NCBI GenBank assembly: GCA_964650945.1
Contig: CAZYXU010000152.1
Location: 1 to 8,512 of the forward strand
Source: JAXGPF01 sp964650945
Lineage (GTDB): Bacteria; Verrucomicrobiota; Kiritimatiellia; JAAZAB01
Direction of reading: 5' to 3'
Length of the DNA: 8,512 nucleotides
Shown here in pieces: positions 6,878 to 8,512 of the stretch (the first letter of the stretch is position 1; each line of letters opens with the position of its first letter). The position numbers and the translations under genes were made by a program. The notes under the pieces are model-generated. The model searched no databases, was not told the DNA's origin, and worked only from the letters and a program-made list of their open reading frames with translations.

Positions 6878-8098
6878 TTAGTGCGATTTTTCCGCCGCCG
6901 GCGCGCCGGCTCCATCCGCCGCCGGCTCCGCCCCGCCCGCCAGGGGCATGGGCTTGACGGTGACGCCGGGCCGGACCCGCTGCATGCCTTCGACAATCAC
7001 CCGGTCGCCGGCTGCCAGCCCGGCGTTCACGAGCCAGCGGTCGCCGATCGCGCGGTCAAGCTGCAGCGGGCGCGTCTGCGCCTGGTCTTGCGCGTCGACA
7101 ATCAGCGTGTAAGGCTCGCCGCGCGGATTGCGGAAGATGCTTTGCTGGGGAACCAGGATCGCCGCTTCCTTGACCCCGGTGTTGGCGATCATCCGGACAA
7201 ACATGCCCGGCAACAGCACACCGTCGGGGTTGGGGAAGACCGCGCGCAAAGTCACCGAACCCGTCGTCGGGTCCACGGTGATGTCCTGGAATTGCAGCTC
7301 GCCTTCCCGGGCATATGGCGTGCCGTCATCCAGCAGCAGGTTGACCTTGTTGCGATCGGCGCCGCCATGGTTCAACCGGCCGTCCGCCAGGCGGCGGCGC
7401 AGCCGCTGCAGATCGGTGGTGGATTGCGGCGCGTCCACATAAATCGGGTCCAGTTGCTGAATCGTCGCCAGCGCCAGCGGTTGGTACGCCACCACCAGCG
7501 CGCCGTCCGTCACGCTGGATTTGCCGATGCGTCCGGTAATCGGCGCGGTGACGCGCGTATATTCCAGGTTGATGCGGGCCGCCGCCACGGAGGCCTCCTG
7601 GAATTTGATTTCCGCTTCGGCCTGCTGCATGGCCGCGACCGCATCGTCATAATCCTGGCGGCTGATGGCGTTGTCGGCCAGCAGGCCGCCGTAGCGCTCG
7701 ACCCGCACCTTGATGGCGGCCAGCCCCGCCCGGGCCCGCGCCAGCGCCGCGCTGGCGTTGTCCAGCGCCGCCTGGAAGGGGGCGGGATCGATCTGGTAAA
7801 GCACCTCGCCGGCCTTGACTTCCGCGCCTTCCGTAAACAGGCGCTTCTGAATAATGCCGTTGACCTGCGGGCGGATTTCCGCCACCATGAACGGAGATGT
7901 GCGCCCGGGCAGTTCGGCCGTCATTACCGCCTTTTCCGGTTGCATGACGGCTACGGCCACTTCCGGCGTCATCGGCGGCGGCGGGCCGCCCTGTGGCCGG
8001 CAGCCGCCCGCCGCCAGCAGCAGGCAACAAGCCGCCGGCAGAACCCAGTCTTCAATCCGGCCGAAGCCGGAAGCAGTCTCGTGATTATTTATATGCAT
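6878..8098 (-). CDS. RND efflux periplasmic adaptor (membrane fusion protein), AcrA/MexA type
   Basis: 406 residues, typical for AcrA/MexA. It links permease and outer-membrane channel. From residue 66 the order is: first half of the lipoyl domain (RTSPFMVAEIRPQVNGII, then TEGAEVKAGEVLYQIDPAPF, 89-108), an alpha-helical hairpin at about 109-178 (Ala/Arg/Glu/Gln rich), the second lipoyl half (INLEYTRVTAPITGRIG, 176-192), the beta-barrel (about 200-310, LLPGMFVRM at 295-303), and the membrane-proximal domain to about 384. The tail is Ala/Gly/Pro-rich and low in complexity. The N-terminus has a hydrophobic stretch ending LLLAAGGC, so Cys33 is the probable lipidation site, although Ala at -3 is off consensus and acidic residues precede the core. 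The start at 8098 has GGAG 4 nt upstream. The next in-frame ATG (8197) would add 33 unrelated residues lying inside the neighbouring gene. Confidence 0.93.
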   Translation of the reverse strand: MHINNHETASGFGRIEDWVLPAACCLLLAAGGCRPQGGPPPPMTPEVAVAVMQPEKAVMTAELPGRTSPFMVAEIRPQVNGIIQKRLFTEGAEVKAGEVLYQIDPAPFQAALDNASAALARARAGLAAIKVRVERYGGLLADNAISRQDYDDAVAAMQQAEAEIKFQEASVAAARINLEYTRVTAPITGRIGKSSVTDGALVVAYQPLALATIQQLDPIYVDAPQSTTDLQRLRRRLADGRLNHGGADRNKVNLLLDDGTPYAREGELQFQDITVDPTTGSVTLRAVFPNPDGVLLPGMFVRMIANTGVKEAAILVPQQSIFRNPRGEPYTLIVDAQDQAQTRPLQLDRAIGDRWLVNAGLAAGDRVIVEGMQRVRPGVTVKPMPLAGGAEPAADGAGAPAAEKSH

Positions 8099-8102
8099 AG
8101 CG

Positions 8103-8106
8103 CTCC
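8103..8106 (-). promoter_or_regulatory. Shine-Dalgarno site that decides the adaptor start
   Basis: The minus strand reads TGGAG, CGCT, then ATG (8098-8096). This supports initiation at 8098, which places the hydrophobic signal segment near the N-terminus, as expected for an exported adaptor. The upstream in-frame ATG at 8197 yields an Arg/Pro-rich extension that looks like an out-of-frame reading of the neighbouring gene. Confidence 0.65.
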
Positions 8107-8133
8107 ATTTTAAAGCAGGAATGATACAGCAAA

Positions 8134-8451
8134 CTAAGGCGCCGCCGGACCGGCGCCGGAAGGGGTCCTCGTCAGGTGGGTGGCGACAAATTCCCAAACG
8201 CCGTGTTCCACCGCCCCGAACCGGTTCAAATATTCAGCTATCGCCAGGCCTTCGCGAGTTTTGACCGGCCTGCGGTCGTTTTCCCATGTGAGAATCACCG
8301 CCAGGTCGCCGGGATAGAAAGCATGTTTAACCACCGATACTCCCGCCAACTGTTCCGCCCGGCACAACGTCAGTTGCGCGCTCAAGGCTGGAATGTCCCA
8401 TTCCATCCCTGCCGCCGAAGTGCGGACATGCACAAATTCCATCCATTTCAT
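8134..8451 (-). CDS. Small soluble protein of unknown function
   Basis: 105 residues, no signal peptide and no membrane segment. It reads as a compact alpha/beta protein: strand MKWMEFVHVRTS, a helix around 22-36 (PALSAQLTLCRAEQLAG), a strand VSVVKHAFYPGDLAVILTWEN (37-57) containing the striking H43 and the pair W56-E57, a helix TREGLAIAEYLNRFG (65-79), and a final strand VEHGVWEFV (81-89); the last 15 residues are a Pro/Ala/Gly tail. The pattern recalls small ferredoxin-like (dimeric alpha/beta barrel) proteins, but that is an impression and not an assignment. It is the first gene before the efflux operon, 35 nt from the adaptor gene. No Shine-Dalgarno sequence precedes the ATG (CACTTCTCTT); M4 and M16 are alternative starts, with M1 preferred because MKWMEFVHV looks like a structured strand. 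No helix-turn-helix is seen, so it is not an obvious regulator. Confidence 0.75.
   Translation of the reverse strand: MKWMEFVHVRTSAAGMEWDIPALSAQLTLCRAEQLAGVSVVKHAFYPGDLAVILTWENDRRPVKTREGLAIAEYLNRFGAVEHGVWEFVATHLTRTPSGAGPAAP
8138..8157 (-). other. GC hairpin at the stop codon of the 105-aa gene (possible weak terminator or attenuator)
   Basis: GGCGCCG (8138-8144) and CGGCGCC (8151-8157) form a perfect 7-bp, all-GC stem with a 6-nt loop. In the transcript the stem ends immediately before the UAG stop and is followed by UUAGUUUGCUG, which is only modestly U-rich. It could partly terminate or attenuate transcription before the efflux genes, or protect the upstream message. It is weaker than a classical intrinsic terminator, and it overlaps codons for the Pro/Ala/Gly tail. 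Confidence 0.35.
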
Positions 8452-8460
8452 AAGAGAAGT

Positions 8461-8512
8461 GTTCGGGGTTCGGTGTTCGGAGTACGGAGTGAGGTGTTCG
8501 GGGTTCGGTGTT
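8461..8512. repeat. Degenerate 7-bp tandem repeat, unit GTTCGGN, open at the window edge
   Basis: From 8461 the plus strand divides exactly into heptamers: GTTCGGG, GTTCGGT, GTTCGGA, GTACGGA, GTGAGGT, GTTCGGG, GTTCGGT, then GTT at the edge. Units 1-2 recur as units 6-7, so a perfect 19-bp repeat, GTGTTCGGGGTTCGGTGTT, occurs at 8459-8477 and 8494-8512 with a period of 35 bp (five heptamers). The array lies about 10 bp upstream of the 105-aa gene start and continues beyond the window. No coding frame is supported here. Confidence 0.9.

Noticed and set aside
6891..6926. Repeated TCCGCCGCCGGC near the end of the adaptor gene
   Set aside because: It encodes the Ala/Gly/Pro-rich tail; simple low-complexity coding sequence.
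6869..8113. Plus-strand open frame of 414 codons
   Set aside because: Mirror of the adaptor gene; Arg/His-rich with no domain structure.
8099..8133. Possible sigma-70 promoter (TTGCTG and TAAAAT) before the adaptor gene
   Set aside because: The spacing between the two hexamers is about 14 nt, too short, and the start would fall almost on the ATG, which already has a Shine-Dalgarno site.
8099..8197. N-terminal extension of the adaptor to the ATG at 8197
   Set aside because: The extra 33 residues are Arg/Pro-rich, overlap the 105-aa gene out of frame and would bury the signal segment; the ATG at 8098 has GGAG before it.
8461..8512. CRISPR array as an explanation of the right-edge repeat
   Set aside because: The repeat is a continuous 7-bp tandem pattern with no unique spacers and far too short a unit.

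Overview
The window is GC-rich (by eye about 60% or more) and densely coding, with every supported gene on the minus strand. Reading right to left, the order is: a degenerate 7-bp tandem repeat at the right edge; a 105-residue protein of unknown function; a complete tripartite RND efflux system (periplasmic adaptor, AcrB-type permease, OprM/NodT-type outer membrane factor); a 491-residue cytosolic hydrolase related to neutral/alkaline ceramidases; and a six-helix membrane protein of unknown function. The outer membrane factor and the lipoprotein-like signals show a Gram-negative cell envelope. The cytosolic ceramidase-like subfamily and the GTTCGGN-type repeats suggest a Planctomycetota/Verrucomicrobiota/Lentisphaerota/Kiritimatiellota-like bacterium, but this is recalled family context and not proven by the window.

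Layout: the repeat occupies about 8461-8512. The 105-aa gene (8451-8134) is followed 35 nt later by the adaptor (8098-6878). The adaptor, permease, outer membrane factor and ceramidase-like gene are then separated by only 12, 3 and 8 nt, which strongly suggests one operon with coupled translation. A 97-nt gap with an inverted repeat separates the ceramidase-like gene from the membrane protein gene (652-11), which has its own very strong Shine-Dalgarno sequence. There is no gene-free stretch longer than about 100 bases.

How the genes work together: the adaptor bridges the inner-membrane proton/drug antiporter and the outer-membrane channel, so compounds are pumped out using the proton gradient. 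The proton-relay residues of the permease are intact. Its presumed deep substrate pocket is changed relative to E. coli AcrB, with two phenylalanines replaced by methionine and one by tyrosine. The hydrolase has the paired zinc-binding histidines of ceramidases but appears to carry cysteine where the third histidine ligand should be, and it has no export signal. Its position directly behind the outer membrane factor suggests a functional link (lipid or amide turnover, or modification of a pumped compound), but this is inference. No transcriptional regulator is encoded here.

The most interesting points are the hydrolase fused into an efflux operon with a variant metal site, the altered binding pocket of the pump, the uncharacterised 105-aa leader gene, and the heptamer repeat just upstream of it.
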